Below are positions 1-8,939 of a stretch of 46,539 nt of DNA, piece by piece (positions within the stretch are counted from its first letter, which is position 1; each line of letters starts with the position of its first letter). The notes beneath the pieces are model-generated. The model had not been told where the DNA came from, did not search any database, and worked only from the letters and a program-made list of their open reading frames with translations. A program made the position numbers and the translations under genes. This DNA comes from DASZTV01 sp036267875 (GTDB lineage: Bacteria > Actinomycetota > Actinomycetes > JAFAQI01). The stretch lies in assembly GCA_036267875.1 (NCBI GenBank), contig DATAVE010000028.1, forward strand, positions 1-46,539. The letters run 5' to 3'.

Positions 1-42
1 CTCCCGGCCGACGACGTCAAGTCGCTGGTACAGCTCGGCTGA
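1..42 (+). CDS. Possible 3' end of a gene entering from the left
   Basis: Frame 1 is open from the window edge to a TGA at 40-42 and would encode a 13-residue tail ending LVQLG. The codons look GC3-rich like those of real genes here. If real, the gene converges on the regulator on the other strand and overlaps its last codons by 26 bp. Nothing can be said about function, and the stretch is too short to exclude chance. Confidence 0.3.
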   Translation, partial: LPADDVKSLVQLG

Positions 43-1294
43 CTCGATCGCTCACGCAGGGCGGACCGAGCGCGAGGATCAGGTCGAAGACCTCGCCAGG
101 ATCCTGCAGCCGGTCGCCGTAGAGCGTCCGAAGCTGACTCATCCGATACCGCACGGTTTGCGGATGGATGAAGAGATCCGCGGCAACATCCTCGCGCCGG
201 CCCTGGTGCAGCAACCACGACCGCAACGTGTCAGCAAGGCGGTCGGCGGTCGCCGCCGACAGATCGCCGAGGGGCCCGAGCATCCGCGCCCTCAGATCGC
301 CGGCCGCTTCGGCGTCGGCAGCAAGGACTAGCGCCGCGAGGTGATCCTCCGTGTCGACCGCGAGCTCGCCCTGGTTCGTCATGGCCAGCACCCGCACCGC
401 TCGGTCGAAGGAGCCGGCGACCGCGGTCCATGGACGAGCCGGCCCGACGACTGCGAATCGGCCGCGCAGCATTTGAAGCAGCGACAGCCGAGTGCGCTCG
501 GCGTCAGGCACCAGCAACGTCGTGATGTCCTCAGGAAGCTCGACACCGGTCGCGTCAGCCGACAGCACCAAGGTCGGTCGGTCGAACGCGGTCGCGACCG
601 CCCGCGCATGTGACGAGGGCAGGAGCACAGCGGTCAGCGTCGTTGGAGGCACCCAACCCGCCTGTTCCGCGCGTGCCGCCAGCTCCTCGATGGGAGCACC
701 GTGGATCAGCGCCCGGCCCAGTCGCTCGAGATACCGCGCCTGGACGCGACCGGTCGTCGCCAGCTCGTCGCTGTGACCGGACACGCTGGCAGCTGACAGC
801 TGATCGATGAACGCGAAGACAAGCTCGGCAAACTGGACGACCGTGGCAGGCGGCACACCGTCGGCGACCGCGACCGCGCCCCACTCCCGCCACGCGACTC
901 GTGCACCAACCCGGAACGCCGCAAGCAGCGCGTCCATCGTCCGTCCCGCGCGCGCTTCGCCTCGGCCGAGTGCATAGGAGCCGTCGAGCGCCGCACTCAG
1001 CGGGCCGCCCGGCTCCAGCGTTGCTCCGCTCTCGACCAGACGAAGGAAGGTTCCGAGCGCGAGCTCGACGGCACGGGTGATGTTGGCGCCTATCTCGCCT
1101 CGCATCGGATCGGCGTACTCAGCGACCTCGGCGACGATGGCGTCCCAGATGCGTCCGGCGACCGTGGGCAACTGGGCGCGCAGGCCGGACACGACCTCAG
1201 GGTCAAGCGCCAGACGCAGCGGCGAGCCGGATTCAGCCATCGGATCTATCATATCCGAACAGTTCAGGGACATAGGCTCACACTCGATGGCCAA
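17..1294 (-). CDS. PucR/CdaR-type transcriptional regulator
   Basis: A 425-residue protein with the architecture of PucR-family regulators: a long N-terminal sensory half and a C-terminal PucR-type helix-turn-helix. The C-terminal HTH is clear (RREDVAADLFIHPQTVRYRM, followed by LRTLYGDRL and DPGEVFDLILAL at the very end). Members usually activate or repress adjacent catabolic or lipid genes. The gene is divergent from the ferredoxin reductase/desaturase pair with only 34 bp between the longest start and the reductase ATG, so regulation of that pair is a reasonable inference. The start is uncertain: in-frame ATGs at 1273, 1252 and 1240 are alternatives, none with a strong Shine-Dalgarno. The 1240 start would leave a 19-bp palindrome just upstream of the coding region. 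Confidence 0.85.
   Translation of the reverse strand: MAIECEPMSLNCSDMIDPMAESGSPLRLALDPEVVSGLRAQLPTVAGRIWDAIVAEVAEYADPMRGEIGANITRAVELALGTFLRLVESGATLEPGGPLSAALDGSYALGRGEARAGRTMDALLAAFRVGARVAWREWGAVAVADGVPPATVVQFAELVFAFIDQLSAASVSGHSDELATTGRVQARYLERLGRALIHGAPIEELAARAEQAGWVPPTTLTAVLLPSSHARAVATAFDRPTLVLSADATGVELPEDITTLLVPDAERTRLSLLQMLRGRFAVVGPARPWTAVAGSFDRAVRVLAMTNQGELAVDTEDHLAALVLAADAEAAGDLRARMLGPLGDLSAATADRLADTLRSWLLHQGRREDVAADLFIHPQTVRYRMSQLRTLYGDRLQDPGEVFDLILALGPPCVSDRVSRAVPAT
1240..1258. promoter_or_regulatory. 19-bp inverted repeat, candidate PucR operator
   Basis: TCGGAT (1240-1245) and ATCCGA (1253-1258) form a perfect 6-bp inverted repeat around the 7-nt spacer CTATCAT. The centre carries TATCAT on the plus strand and TATGAT on the minus strand, both close to a -10 hexamer. 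It lies between, or inside the extreme 5' end of, the divergent PucR and ferredoxin-reductase genes. Its role as an operator is inferred from symmetry and place only. Confidence 0.4.
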
Positions 1295-1328
1295 GAAGTT
1301 ATCTCTGAGTGAGCAGCAGACTTAGGTC

Positions 1329-2411
1329 ATGGCCATTCTGGATGCCACGCCCGCTCCGCGGTTGAAGACGGCCGCGACCCGGCTCGCGAGGTTGGTCGTC
1401 ACTCCCCTCGTCCCCGAGGACTTCCTCGATCTGTTCAACCCGCTGACTTCCCCCGCAAGGCTGCGAGCGAAGGTCGTCGAGGTGCGTCCCGAGACCCGCG
1501 ACGCGGTCACGCTCGTGCTCCAGCCCGGGCGCGGCTGGCGAGGTCACGTCGCCGGCCAGTACATCCGGGTCGGCGTCGACGTCGACGGGGTACGTCATTG
1601 GCGCGCCTACTCCCTCACCGAGCCGCCGCGGCCGGACGGCCGGCTCACGATCACCGTCAAGGCAATCGCTGACGGCGTCGTGAGCAACCACCTCGTACGT
1701 CGAAGCCGCCCAGGGCTGCTGCTGATGATCGACCAGGCCACCGGCGAGTTCACGTTGCCGGCGCAGCGCCCCGCGAAGGCGCTGTTCCTGACGGCTGGCA
1801 GCGGGGTCACGCCCGTCATGGGGATGCTGCGCGACGGTCTGCCCGACCTCGACGACGTGGTGATGGTGCACTGCGCGCCGACGGCCGACGACGTCATCTA
1901 CGGCGGCGAGCTGAGACACCTCGCGGCGACCTCGGGCCTGCAGCTGATCGAGCGACACGACGACACCCACGGCATGTTGCGCATCGAGCAGCTCGCCGAG
2001 CTCGTCCCCGACTTCGCCGAGCGCGAGACCTGGGTGTGCGGCCCGACCGGACTGCTCGACGCGGCCGAGTCGCACTGGTCCGAGCACGGGATCAGCGACC
2101 GGATGCACACCGAACGCTTCCGTCCGACGATCGTGATCGCGGGCGAAGGTGGCCGTGTCACCTTTGCGAAGAGCGACGTCACGATCGATGCCGATGCCGG
2201 CACGCCGATCCTCGCCGCTGGCGAAGCCGCAGGCATTCTGATGCCGTTCGGCTGCCGGATGGGCATTTGCATGGGATGTGTCTTGCCGCTCCGAGAAGGC
2301 GTCGTCCGCGACCTCCGCAACGGCGAGCTGACGACTGCCGTCGAGGGCGATGGCGTGAAGATCCAGACCTGCATCTCAGCAGCAGCCGGCGAATGCCACA
2401 TCGACTTGTGA
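1329..2411 (+). CDS. Ferredoxin reductase with C-terminal 2Fe-2S domain (desaturase electron donor)
   Basis: A 360-residue three-domain oxidoreductase. The FAD-binding domain has RAYS at 92-95, the NAD(P)-binding domain has GSGVTP at 157-162 and CGPTGLLDA near 237, and a plant-type 2Fe-2S ferredoxin domain has cysteines at 309, 314, 317 and 348 (C-x4-C-x2-C-x30-C). This is the layout of the mycobacterial Rv3230c-type reductase, which passes electrons from NAD(P)H to the DesA3 desaturase. A desaturase follows 52 bp downstream on the same strand, so the pair very likely works together and may be cotranscribed. The ATG start lies 34 bp from the divergent regulator and is preceded by a weak AGG. 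Confidence 0.93.
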   Translation: MAILDATPAPRLKTAATRLARLVVTPLVPEDFLDLFNPLTSPARLRAKVVEVRPETRDAVTLVLQPGRGWRGHVAGQYIRVGVDVDGVRHWRAYSLTEPPRPDGRLTITVKAIADGVVSNHLVRRSRPGLLLMIDQATGEFTLPAQRPAKALFLTAGSGVTPVMGMLRDGLPDLDDVVMVHCAPTADDVIYGGELRHLAATSGLQLIERHDDTHGMLRIEQLAELVPDFAERETWVCGPTGLLDAAESHWSEHGISDRMHTERFRPTIVIAGEGGRVTFAKSDVTIDADAGTPILAAGEAAGILMPFGCRMGICMGCVLPLREGVVRDLRNGELTTAVEGDGVKIQTCISAAAGECHIDL

Positions 2412-2463
2412 ACCATCGACCTCAGCTCTTCCGAACTGTGTTTGACCCAAGCAGGGAGTCCGT

Positions 2464-3618
2464 ATGACCGCGATCCAGCGCCAGGCTGTCAGCCCCGTCG
2501 CTCACCTCAGCGCCGAGGACATCGAGACCCTCGGCCACGAGCTCGACGCGATCCGTGAGCAGATCGTCGGCAGTCGCGGCGAACGTGACGCGGCGTACAT
2601 CCGCAAGGTCATCGAGACACAGCGCCGCCTCGAGCTCGCCAGTCGTGCGGTCCTGCTGGTCTCCCTGTTCCCACCCGCGTGGCTCGCCGGAACGGTCGGT
2701 CTGTCAATAGCCAAGATCCTCGAGAACATGGAGATCGGGCACAACGTCATGCACGGTCAGTGGGACTGGATGCGTGACCCGGCGATCCACTCCTCGACGT
2801 GGGAGTGGGACAACGCCACACCGTCTGATGCGTGGAAGCACTCGCACAACCAGGTGCATCACAAGTACACGAACGTGCTCGGCAAGGACAACGATCTCGG
2901 CTACGGCATCATGCGCGTCGACGAGGACCAGCGTTGGTCCAAGTTCTACCTCGGCCAGCCGCTCTACAACTTCCTCAATGCCTGCCTGTTCGAGTACGGC
3001 ATCGCGGCGTACGACCTCGAGATCGGCAAGGTGCTCAAGGGCCGCGGCGACAAGGTGGAGTTCAAGGAGAAGGCGAAGGGTGCCCTGCGCAAGATCAAGA
3101 AGCAGGCGACTCGCGACTACCTGCTCCACCCGCTGCTGTCCGGCCCCTCATTTCTGCCCACGCTCGCGGCCAACGCGACCGCCAACCTCGCCCGCAACCT
3201 GTGGACCCACTCGGTCATCATGTGCGGCCACTTCCCCAAGGGCGTCGAGACGTTCACCCGCGCCTCGATCGTCGACGAGACCCGCGGCGAGTGGTACCTG
3301 CGCCAGATGCTCGGCGCCGGAAACATCAGCGGCCGCAACGCGCTGCACATGATGACCGGCAACCTGTCGTTCCAGATCGAACACCACCTCTACCCCGACC
3401 TGCCGAGCAACCGCTACAAGGAGATCGCCCCGAAGGTGCAGGAGATCTTCGAGCGATACGGGCTCAACTACGTCACGGGCTCCTTCCCCAAGCAGCTCGG
3501 CTCCGCGTGGGCGACGGTGTTCCGGCTCGCGCTGCCGAACAACGGCATCGCAGGCCTAGTCAAGACTGAGCGGCCCGCCCGGCCAGAGCCCGAGGCGAAG
3601 CCGGCACTTGCGGCATAA
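2464..3618 (+). CDS. Membrane fatty-acid / acyl-CoA desaturase, DesA3-like
   Basis: A 384-residue di-iron membrane desaturase. All three histidine boxes are present: HNVMH at 93-97, HNQVHH at 128-133 and QIEHH at 304-308. A hydrophobic segment lies around residues 62-85. The family inserts a double bond into acyl-CoA or acyl-lipid chains, using electrons from a partner reductase, which is the gene just upstream. The ATG at 2464 has a GGGAG ribosome binding site a few bases before it. The C-terminal tail is Pro/Glu/Ala-rich and probably unstructured. Substrate position (delta-9 as in DesA3) is inferred from similarity of layout only. Confidence 0.93.
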   Translation: MTAIQRQAVSPVAHLSAEDIETLGHELDAIREQIVGSRGERDAAYIRKVIETQRRLELASRAVLLVSLFPPAWLAGTVGLSIAKILENMEIGHNVMHGQWDWMRDPAIHSSTWEWDNATPSDAWKHSHNQVHHKYTNVLGKDNDLGYGIMRVDEDQRWSKFYLGQPLYNFLNACLFEYGIAAYDLEIGKVLKGRGDKVEFKEKAKGALRKIKKQATRDYLLHPLLSGPSFLPTLAANATANLARNLWTHSVIMCGHFPKGVETFTRASIVDETRGEWYLRQMLGAGNISGRNALHMMTGNLSFQIEHHLYPDLPSNRYKEIAPKVQEIFERYGLNYVTGSFPKQLGSAWATVFRLALPNNGIAGLVKTERPARPEPEAKPALAA

Positions 3619-3620
3619 GC

Positions 3621-4560
3621 GAGCCGACCGAACCTGGAATCAAGTTCGCGGCTGACGAGTCCGGCAAGCGAAGCAGCTCGACGTTCGGACGCCAGACAGT
3701 CGTCGAGGCGGGACTTGCAACGGCCGACGCGTGGAACACGATCGCGACGAGCGGACTGGACGCATTCCACGACGGCCTGACCGTGGTCGACGCGGATGGC
3801 GCCGAACAGCCGTTGCGCACCGTCCTCGATCGTCCGGTCGGCCACGCACTGCAGAGCCTCGAGGTCAAGGGCGAAGGCGGCCGCGACGAGGAGCTCGTCG
3901 TTCCCTACCGCGGCGCGGGACACCTGCTGACGCCGATGACAGACGGCACCGACCGTGCCGGGACAGACCTGCTCGTCGACGGACCTGCTGTTGCGGACTG
4001 GCTCGCGGGATTGTCGGGACAGCTCGTGATCGGCAACTACACCTACGCGGACAACGCGACGACGTCACGCTCGCGTTCCTGGCCACGCCGGGCGACCGCT
4101 GCGCGCGGCCAGTCGTGGCAACCTGCTGCAGCGCGCCTACCGGCCAGGGACCGGTGTCGGCATCTGCGATGCGCTCGTCCCGATCCAGGGTCCGAACTAC
4201 GCGTTGGCCAAGCGCGTGCAGCGGTGGCGCGCAAGCGCAGCCCGTGCCGGCGGTGGGAGCGTGTCACTCAACGTGGCTCCCTCCACGCGGACCAAGTCGG
4301 TCGTGAAGAACCGCGCTCTCGCCGCTGCCTACTTCGGCGCGCACCGCTTCGGCGTCGAGGTGTTCGAGCCGGATACGGCCAATACCTCGATGGCCGCGCT
4401 CCTCGTCCATGACCTCAATACCGCTTCCCCCGAGCTGGACCACCCTTGGCAGAACGAAGCCGACAACGCGGCACACGGCGGGTTGTGGCGTTCGCCGTAC
4501 GCACCGCGCAGTGCCCTAGGGCTCGCAGCCGTCTTCGGGTACGCCGCAGCCCGCAGCTAG
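3621..4560 (+). pseudogene. Frameshifted gene of unknown family (about 310 codons)
   Basis: Coding signal runs through three frames in succession with no intact ORF. Frame 3 carries sensible protein from 3621 to about 4055 (for example WLAGLSGQLVIGNYTYADN). Frame 2 continues with DDVTLAFLATPG to about 4095. Frame 1 carries the rest to the TAG at 4558-4560 (GVGICDALVPIQGPNYALAK, then FGAHRFGVEVFEPDTANTSM). No ATG or GTG precedes the first part, and frame 3 opens only at 3570 inside the desaturase, so the 5' end also looks lost. I do not recognise the family. It may once have formed a unit with the desaturase. Sequencing error is an alternative explanation for the two shifts. Confidence 0.7.
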
Positions 4561-4569
4561 GTTGATCAG

Positions 4570-5397
4570 GTGCGATTCGGACTTGATGTAGCGCAGCAGC
4601 GGATCTCCTGGGACGAGCTGGTCCGGCGGGTGAAGCTCGCTGAAGATCTTGGCTTCGACGGAGTGTGGGGCTTCGACCACTTCCAGCCGATGTACGGCGA
4701 AGGACCCGGCGAGACGTTCGAGGGGATGACGACGCTCGCCGCACTCGCCGGCGTGACGTCGAGGATCCGCCTCGGGCTGCTGGTCACCGGTGTGACGTAC
4801 CGGCACCCGTCGGTGCTCGCCTCGCAGGCGATGACCATCGACCACGCCTCGCACGGACGGCTCGAGCTCTCACTCGGCGCAGCCTGGTACGACAAGGAGC
4901 ACACCGAGCTCGGCATCCCGTTTCCGCTGCTCGGCGAGCGATTCGATCTGCTCGAGGACGCACTCGAGATCGTCACCCGCCTCTACACCGGCGAGATCGT
5001 CGACTATGACGGCAAGCAGGTCTCGCTGAAGCAGGCCTACCTGCGCCCGCAGCCGGTGCAGCGACCGCACCCCCCGATCTGGATCGGCGGGTCGGGGATG
5101 AAGCGGACGATCCCGCTCGCTGCTAGGTACGCCGATGTGTGGCACTCGTTCGGCTCGCCGAAGTCGATGGAGGAGGCCAACTCCCACCTCTCCAAGCTGG
5201 CCGAGGACGAGGGTCGCGACCCGGCGTCGATCCTGCGTGCTGGCTCGCTGTCACTCGACGATGTCGAGACCGCGCGCAAGCACGCCGGCAAGTGGCGTGA
5301 CGCCGGCTACGGCTACCTCGTGTGTGGCTGGCCCGGCGACGGCGAGCGCAGCGTCGAGTCCTTCGTCCGCGACGTCATGCCGGAGTTCGGCTCTTGA
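4570..5397 (+). CDS. LLM-class F420/flavin-dependent oxidoreductase
   Basis: A 275-residue luciferase-like monooxygenase-fold protein of the actinobacterial type often annotated as F420-dependent. Typical features are the start MRFGLDV, GFDGVWGFDHFQPMYG, the strand-end TSRIRLGLLVTGVTYRHP, GRLELSLGAAWYDKEH and the late PPIWIGGSG motif. These are TIM-barrel enzymes that use F420 or FMN for hydride transfer; the substrate cannot be read from sequence. The start is GTG at 4570, nine bases after the stop of the broken gene, with only a weak ribosome binding site. It converges on the next gene with 22 bp between stops. Confidence 0.9.
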   Translation: MRFGLDVAQQRISWDELVRRVKLAEDLGFDGVWGFDHFQPMYGEGPGETFEGMTTLAALAGVTSRIRLGLLVTGVTYRHPSVLASQAMTIDHASHGRLELSLGAAWYDKEHTELGIPFPLLGERFDLLEDALEIVTRLYTGEIVDYDGKQVSLKQAYLRPQPVQRPHPPIWIGGSGMKRTIPLAARYADVWHSFGSPKSMEEANSHLSKLAEDEGRDPASILRAGSLSLDDVETARKHAGKWRDAGYGYLVCGWPGDGERSVESFVRDVMPEFGS

Positions 5398-5419
5398 CCG
5401 CTCGCTGAGCGTGCTTCTT

Positions 5420-6202
5420 TTAGACCTCTGCTTGGTCGACGCCCTGCTGGACGTCGGGACGCACCACGGCCAGGTAGATCACCAGCACGAGGACGATGGC
5501 GAAGCACACGATGGCCGTCTGGCCGTTGCCGTAGTTCAGTCCTTGAATGTCCTTCGGCTTGCTGAACCAGTCAGCAAATGATGCGCCCAGCGGCCGAGTC
5601 AGGACGTAGGAGATCCAAAACGCCATGACGGCGTTCAGGCCGAAGGCACGATGCGCGATCCAGGGCAGCACGATGAGGCAGCCGAACAAGATGCCTGAGC
5701 CCAGGTAGCCGAGGTTGAGCACGCTCGCGGTGTAGTCACCGAAGGCGGTGCCAAGAGCGAAGGTCGAGAACACCGTCGCCCAGTAGAAGAACTCGCGAGG
5801 CCGGCTGTGCACGCTGTGAATCGACAGGGTGCCTTCACGGTGATGCCACAGCCAGAAGATCACGGCGAGGATCGCGGCCCAGAGCAGCGAATCGGCTGCG
5901 TACGACAGATGGACGTCGAGGTGCAGGAAGTCGGCAATGCCGGTGCCGAAGATCGCGATCGAGAAGGCGAGCCACCAGTACGAGAAGGCACGGTAGCGCT
6001 TCGTCCCGAACTGCAGGAACAGCCCGATCACGAAGGCGAGGACCTCGAGTCCGCCGCCACCGAAGTTGCCGAAGCGCTTGAGGTAGTCAGAGGTGACCTC
6101 GCCGCCCGCAGTCGTCAGGATCTTCACCACCCAGAAGATCGCAATGACCTCGGGCACCTTGGCTGCGGCAGGCTTGGCCCAGACACGTTCGATGATCGTC
6201 AT
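5420..6202 (-). CDS. Integral membrane protein, DUF347/COG4705-like
   Basis: A 260-residue, strongly hydrophobic protein with about seven predicted membrane segments. Near the N-terminus, PEVIAIFWVVKILTTAGGE, and a later similar segment (ALGTAFGDYTASVLNLGYLG) match the repeated TxxGE/D pattern of the DUF347 membrane family. Its role is unknown. The longest ORF begins at a TTG directly before the ATG at 6202, and I prefer the ATG. No strong ribosome binding site is visible. The small exported-looking ORF on the same strand ends 9 bp upstream, so the two may be cotranscribed. Confidence 0.8.
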   Translation of the reverse strand: MTIIERVWAKPAAAKVPEVIAIFWVVKILTTAGGEVTSDYLKRFGNFGGGGLEVLAFVIGLFLQFGTKRYRAFSYWWLAFSIAIFGTGIADFLHLDVHLSYAADSLLWAAILAVIFWLWHHREGTLSIHSVHSRPREFFYWATVFSTFALGTAFGDYTASVLNLGYLGSGILFGCLIVLPWIAHRAFGLNAVMAFWISYVLTRPLGASFADWFSKPKDIQGLNYGNGQTAIVCFAIVLVLVIYLAVVRPDVQQGVDQAEV

Positions 6203-6214
6203 CAACGTCTGACG

Positions 6215-6532
6215 TTAGGAAGTCAGGCCGCCACGACGCGTCAGACCAAGGTCGTACAACGTGCTGAGGGTGTCAGCCGAAGGACGCACGCCTGCTCGCC
6301 AGGGAAGTGTCCCCGCGACGCACCAGGACAGATCCTTGCCGTGGACTGCGACGCTCCAGACCTCCGGCGTCCATGAGCCGATCGAGTTGGCGAGGCCGGT
6401 CAAGCCGACCGAGCTGCAGCTGCCGATCAGGTCCTGGCAGGCGTCCCACGCCGGATGCGCCGTGATCGACCCGATCGCCACGCTGACGTTCAGCGGAGTG
6501 AACGGTCCGACTCCTAGGTAGGTCAACCGCAT
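6215..6532 (-). CDS. Small hypothetical protein, probably membrane-anchored or exported
   Basis: From the ATG at 6532 the protein has 105 residues with four Cys/Trp-rich spots (CQDLIGSC, SWCV) that suggest an extracytoplasmic fold. The frame stays open upstream to a TAG at 6617-6619, and this extension encodes ALIAIVAAVLVVLTTGAM, a convincing membrane or signal segment. That extension has no ATG, GTG or TTG, so either CTG is used, the annotated ATG is real and the segment is chance, or the 5' end is damaged. No family is recognised. Confidence 0.5.
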   Translation of the reverse strand: MRLTYLGVGPFTPLNVSVAIGSITAHPAWDACQDLIGSCSSVGLTGLANSIGSWTPEVWSVAVHGKDLSWCVAGTLPWRAGVRPSADTLSTLYDLGLTRRGGLTS

Positions 6533-6718
6533 CGCGCCGGTCGTGAGTACGACGAGAACGGCCGCGACGATGGCTATCAGCGCAGCGCGGACCCGAGGAG
6601 CGAACTCCGGGGAAGGCTACGGCGCGGGACGCGGCGATCCTGCCTCCGTCGTCGGCTGTTTGAATGCCCGTTGACCGATCTTCAACCGGACGTCAGACGA
6701 GTCGAGTGAGGTTCAAAG

Positions 6719-8935
6719 GTGCCAGGCCTGTCGCGCCGACGCTTCCTTGCCGCGAGCGCCGCAACGGCGGGCGCCGCGGTCGTGGGCACCGGATCAGCTG
6801 CCGCCGCCACCCCGACCAAGCCGCGCAGGCGGAAGCGGCACGGCGATCTGCGGGACATCAAGCACGTGGTGATCCTGATGCAGGAGAACCGCAGCTTCGA
6901 CCACTACTTCGGCTCGCTGCGAGGCGTGCGCGGCTTCGGCGATCGATCGACGATCACCCTTCCCGGCGGCCACTCCGTCTTTGCACAGCCCGTGAGCGTG
7001 CAGGGGGTCCCGCCGCTGCTCACGCAGTATCCGTGGCACCTCAGCGAGGCGCCGGCATCGGAGTACCCCGGCTACGACAGGCCACCGTCGGGCGAGCGCG
7101 GCGCGCAGGGCTTCGGTGGCACGTCACACAGCTGGGACGACCAGCACGGCGCTTGGGCCGGCGGACTGATGGACGGCTGGATCGAGGCGAAGCTCGGGCT
7201 CACCACGCTCGGCTACCTCGACCGCAGCGACATCCCGTTCCACTACGCGCTCGCCGACCTCTACACGGTCGGCGACGCCTATCACTGCTCGGTGCTCAGC
7301 TCGACCGGGCCCAACCGCACCTATCTCTGGGGCGGCACGATCGACGCGGCGCAGAAGCACAGTGGCTATACGGCGTATGAAGGGGCCGACGAGCTCGGCC
7401 GGTTTCTGCCCTGGCAGTCCTACGCCGAGACCTTGCAGAAGGCGCGCGTCAGCTGGAAGACCTACCAGTGCATCGACAACTACGGCGACGCCGGACTGCA
7501 GTACTTCAAGACCTTCGCGGAGCTCGACCCCGACCAGGGCGGTAAGGCGAAGCCGGGCAACCCGTTCTACGAGGGCGGAGTCGCGAGAGTCCCCGAGCCG
7601 GTTACCGGGCTCAGCGCCAACGCAGACAACCTGGTCAACGCAATCCGTGCGGACGTCAAGGCCGGCAAGCTGCCACAGGTCTCCTGGGTGGTGACGAACC
7701 AGGCGTTCTCCGAGCACCCGAACGGTGCGCCAAGCGACGGCGCGTACTACGTCAACGGTGTGCTCGAGGCGCTGAACGCCGATCCCGACGTCTTCAACTC
7801 GACACTGGTGATCGTCAACTACGACGAGAACGACGGTCAGTTCGACCACGTCCCGCCGCCGGTGGCGCCACCCGACACCAACGACGAGTGGTATGACGAG
7901 CTGCTCGGCAGTGGTGGATACGGCGTCCTGTTCGGCGGCAACACCAATGCCGTCCCGGTCGGACTCGGCTTCCGAGTCCCACTGATCCTCATCTCGCCGT
8001 GGACCCGCGGCGGATGGGTCACCTCCGAGGTCGCCGACCACACGTCGGTTCTGCAGTTCCTCGAGAAGTGGACGACTGCGCTTGGCACGCCGGCGATCTG
8101 TCCCAACATCAGCAGCTGGCGGCGCCAGGTCTGCGGCGACCTGACGCGAGCACTCGACTTCCACTCGCCGGTATTCGGGCTGCCGAAGCTGCCCCCGACC
8201 ACGGTGATCGGCGACCCGCCGGGCGAGGGCTACACCCCGCCGGTGGTCAGCAACACGATGCCGACTCAGGAGAGCGGCGCGCGGCCCGCACGGCCGCTGC
8301 CCTACCAGCCCAACGCCAACCTCGAGGACGTCAACGTCGCCCTCGGCGGCACGAGCGCAGTGATTTCCTTCAGCAACAACGGCCCGCACGTCGCAAAGGC
8401 CAGCCACTTCGCCGTGTACAACAACGCCTCGCTGAACCCGTCGTACGGCGACTATCCGCGGAACGCGCCTAGCCAGCACACAATCGACCCGGTGCGCGGC
8501 AGCGCCGATCGGAGCGTGAAGACCACGGTGGAGCTACCGGGGATCACTGTGCTCGGCAGCTATGACCTCACCGTGATCGGCCCGAACCGCTTCCTGCGCC
8601 ACTTCACCGGCAACCTGCTGCTCGGCGACTCGACGTCGCAGGTGACGGCCGCGTACTACCCGGATGGGCTGCACAACGAGCCCGTTCTCGAGCTGCAGCT
8701 CCGCAACTCCGCCGAGAAGCCGGTGACCTTCTCCATCACCACGAACCACTATGCCCGCCGGCGTACCCACGAAGTCCGGGTCGCCGCACACCGCACCGAC
8801 CACCACACGCTCGACCCGCTGCAGACCAGCCAAGGCTGGTACGACGTGACGGTCACGGTCAGCGGCGACGAGTCCTGGTCACGCCGCTACGTGGGGCACC
8901 TCGAGACCGGAAGGCCGAGCATCACCGGCAGCTAA
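6719..8935 (+). CDS. Tat-exported phospholipase C-like phosphoesterase
   Basis: A 738-residue protein of the bacterial phospholipase C / alkaline-phosphatase superfamily. It begins with a twin-arginine signal (SRRRFL followed by an Ala/Gly-rich hydrophobic stretch). The mature N-terminus has the family hallmark IKHVVILMQENRSFDHYFG, with metal-binding Glu-Asn and the nucleophile region. Later catalytic motifs are VIVNYDENDGQFDHVPPP and FRVPLILISPWTRGG. The C-terminal third resembles the two beta-domains of non-haemolytic phospholipase C. Such enzymes cleave phospholipid head groups outside the membrane. The start is GTG at 6719. It converges on the exporter gene with 4 bp between stops. Confidence 0.92.
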   Translation: MPGLSRRRFLAASAATAGAAVVGTGSAAAATPTKPRRRKRHGDLRDIKHVVILMQENRSFDHYFGSLRGVRGFGDRSTITLPGGHSVFAQPVSVQGVPPLLTQYPWHLSEAPASEYPGYDRPPSGERGAQGFGGTSHSWDDQHGAWAGGLMDGWIEAKLGLTTLGYLDRSDIPFHYALADLYTVGDAYHCSVLSSTGPNRTYLWGGTIDAAQKHSGYTAYEGADELGRFLPWQSYAETLQKARVSWKTYQCIDNYGDAGLQYFKTFAELDPDQGGKAKPGNPFYEGGVARVPEPVTGLSANADNLVNAIRADVKAGKLPQVSWVVTNQAFSEHPNGAPSDGAYYVNGVLEALNADPDVFNSTLVIVNYDENDGQFDHVPPPVAPPDTNDEWYDELLGSGGYGVLFGGNTNAVPVGLGFRVPLILISPWTRGGWVTSEVADHTSVLQFLEKWTTALGTPAICPNISSWRRQVCGDLTRALDFHSPVFGLPKLPPTTVIGDPPGEGYTPPVVSNTMPTQESGARPARPLPYQPNANLEDVNVALGGTSAVISFSNNGPHVAKASHFAVYNNASLNPSYGDYPRNAPSQHTIDPVRGSADRSVKTTVELPGITVLGSYDLTVIGPNRFLRHFTGNLLLGDSTSQVTAAYYPDGLHNEPVLELQLRNSAEKPVTFSITTNHYARRRTHEVRVAAHRTDHHTLDPLQTSQGWYDVTVTVSGDESWSRRYVGHLETGRPSITGS

Positions 8936-8939
8936 CCGG

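Noticed and set aside
7124..8479. 451-codon ORF on the minus strand under the phospholipase C gene
   Set aside because: It mirrors the real gene in GC-rich DNA; the peptide is Val/Arg-rich without domains, while the plus strand has a full Tat signal and catalytic motifs.
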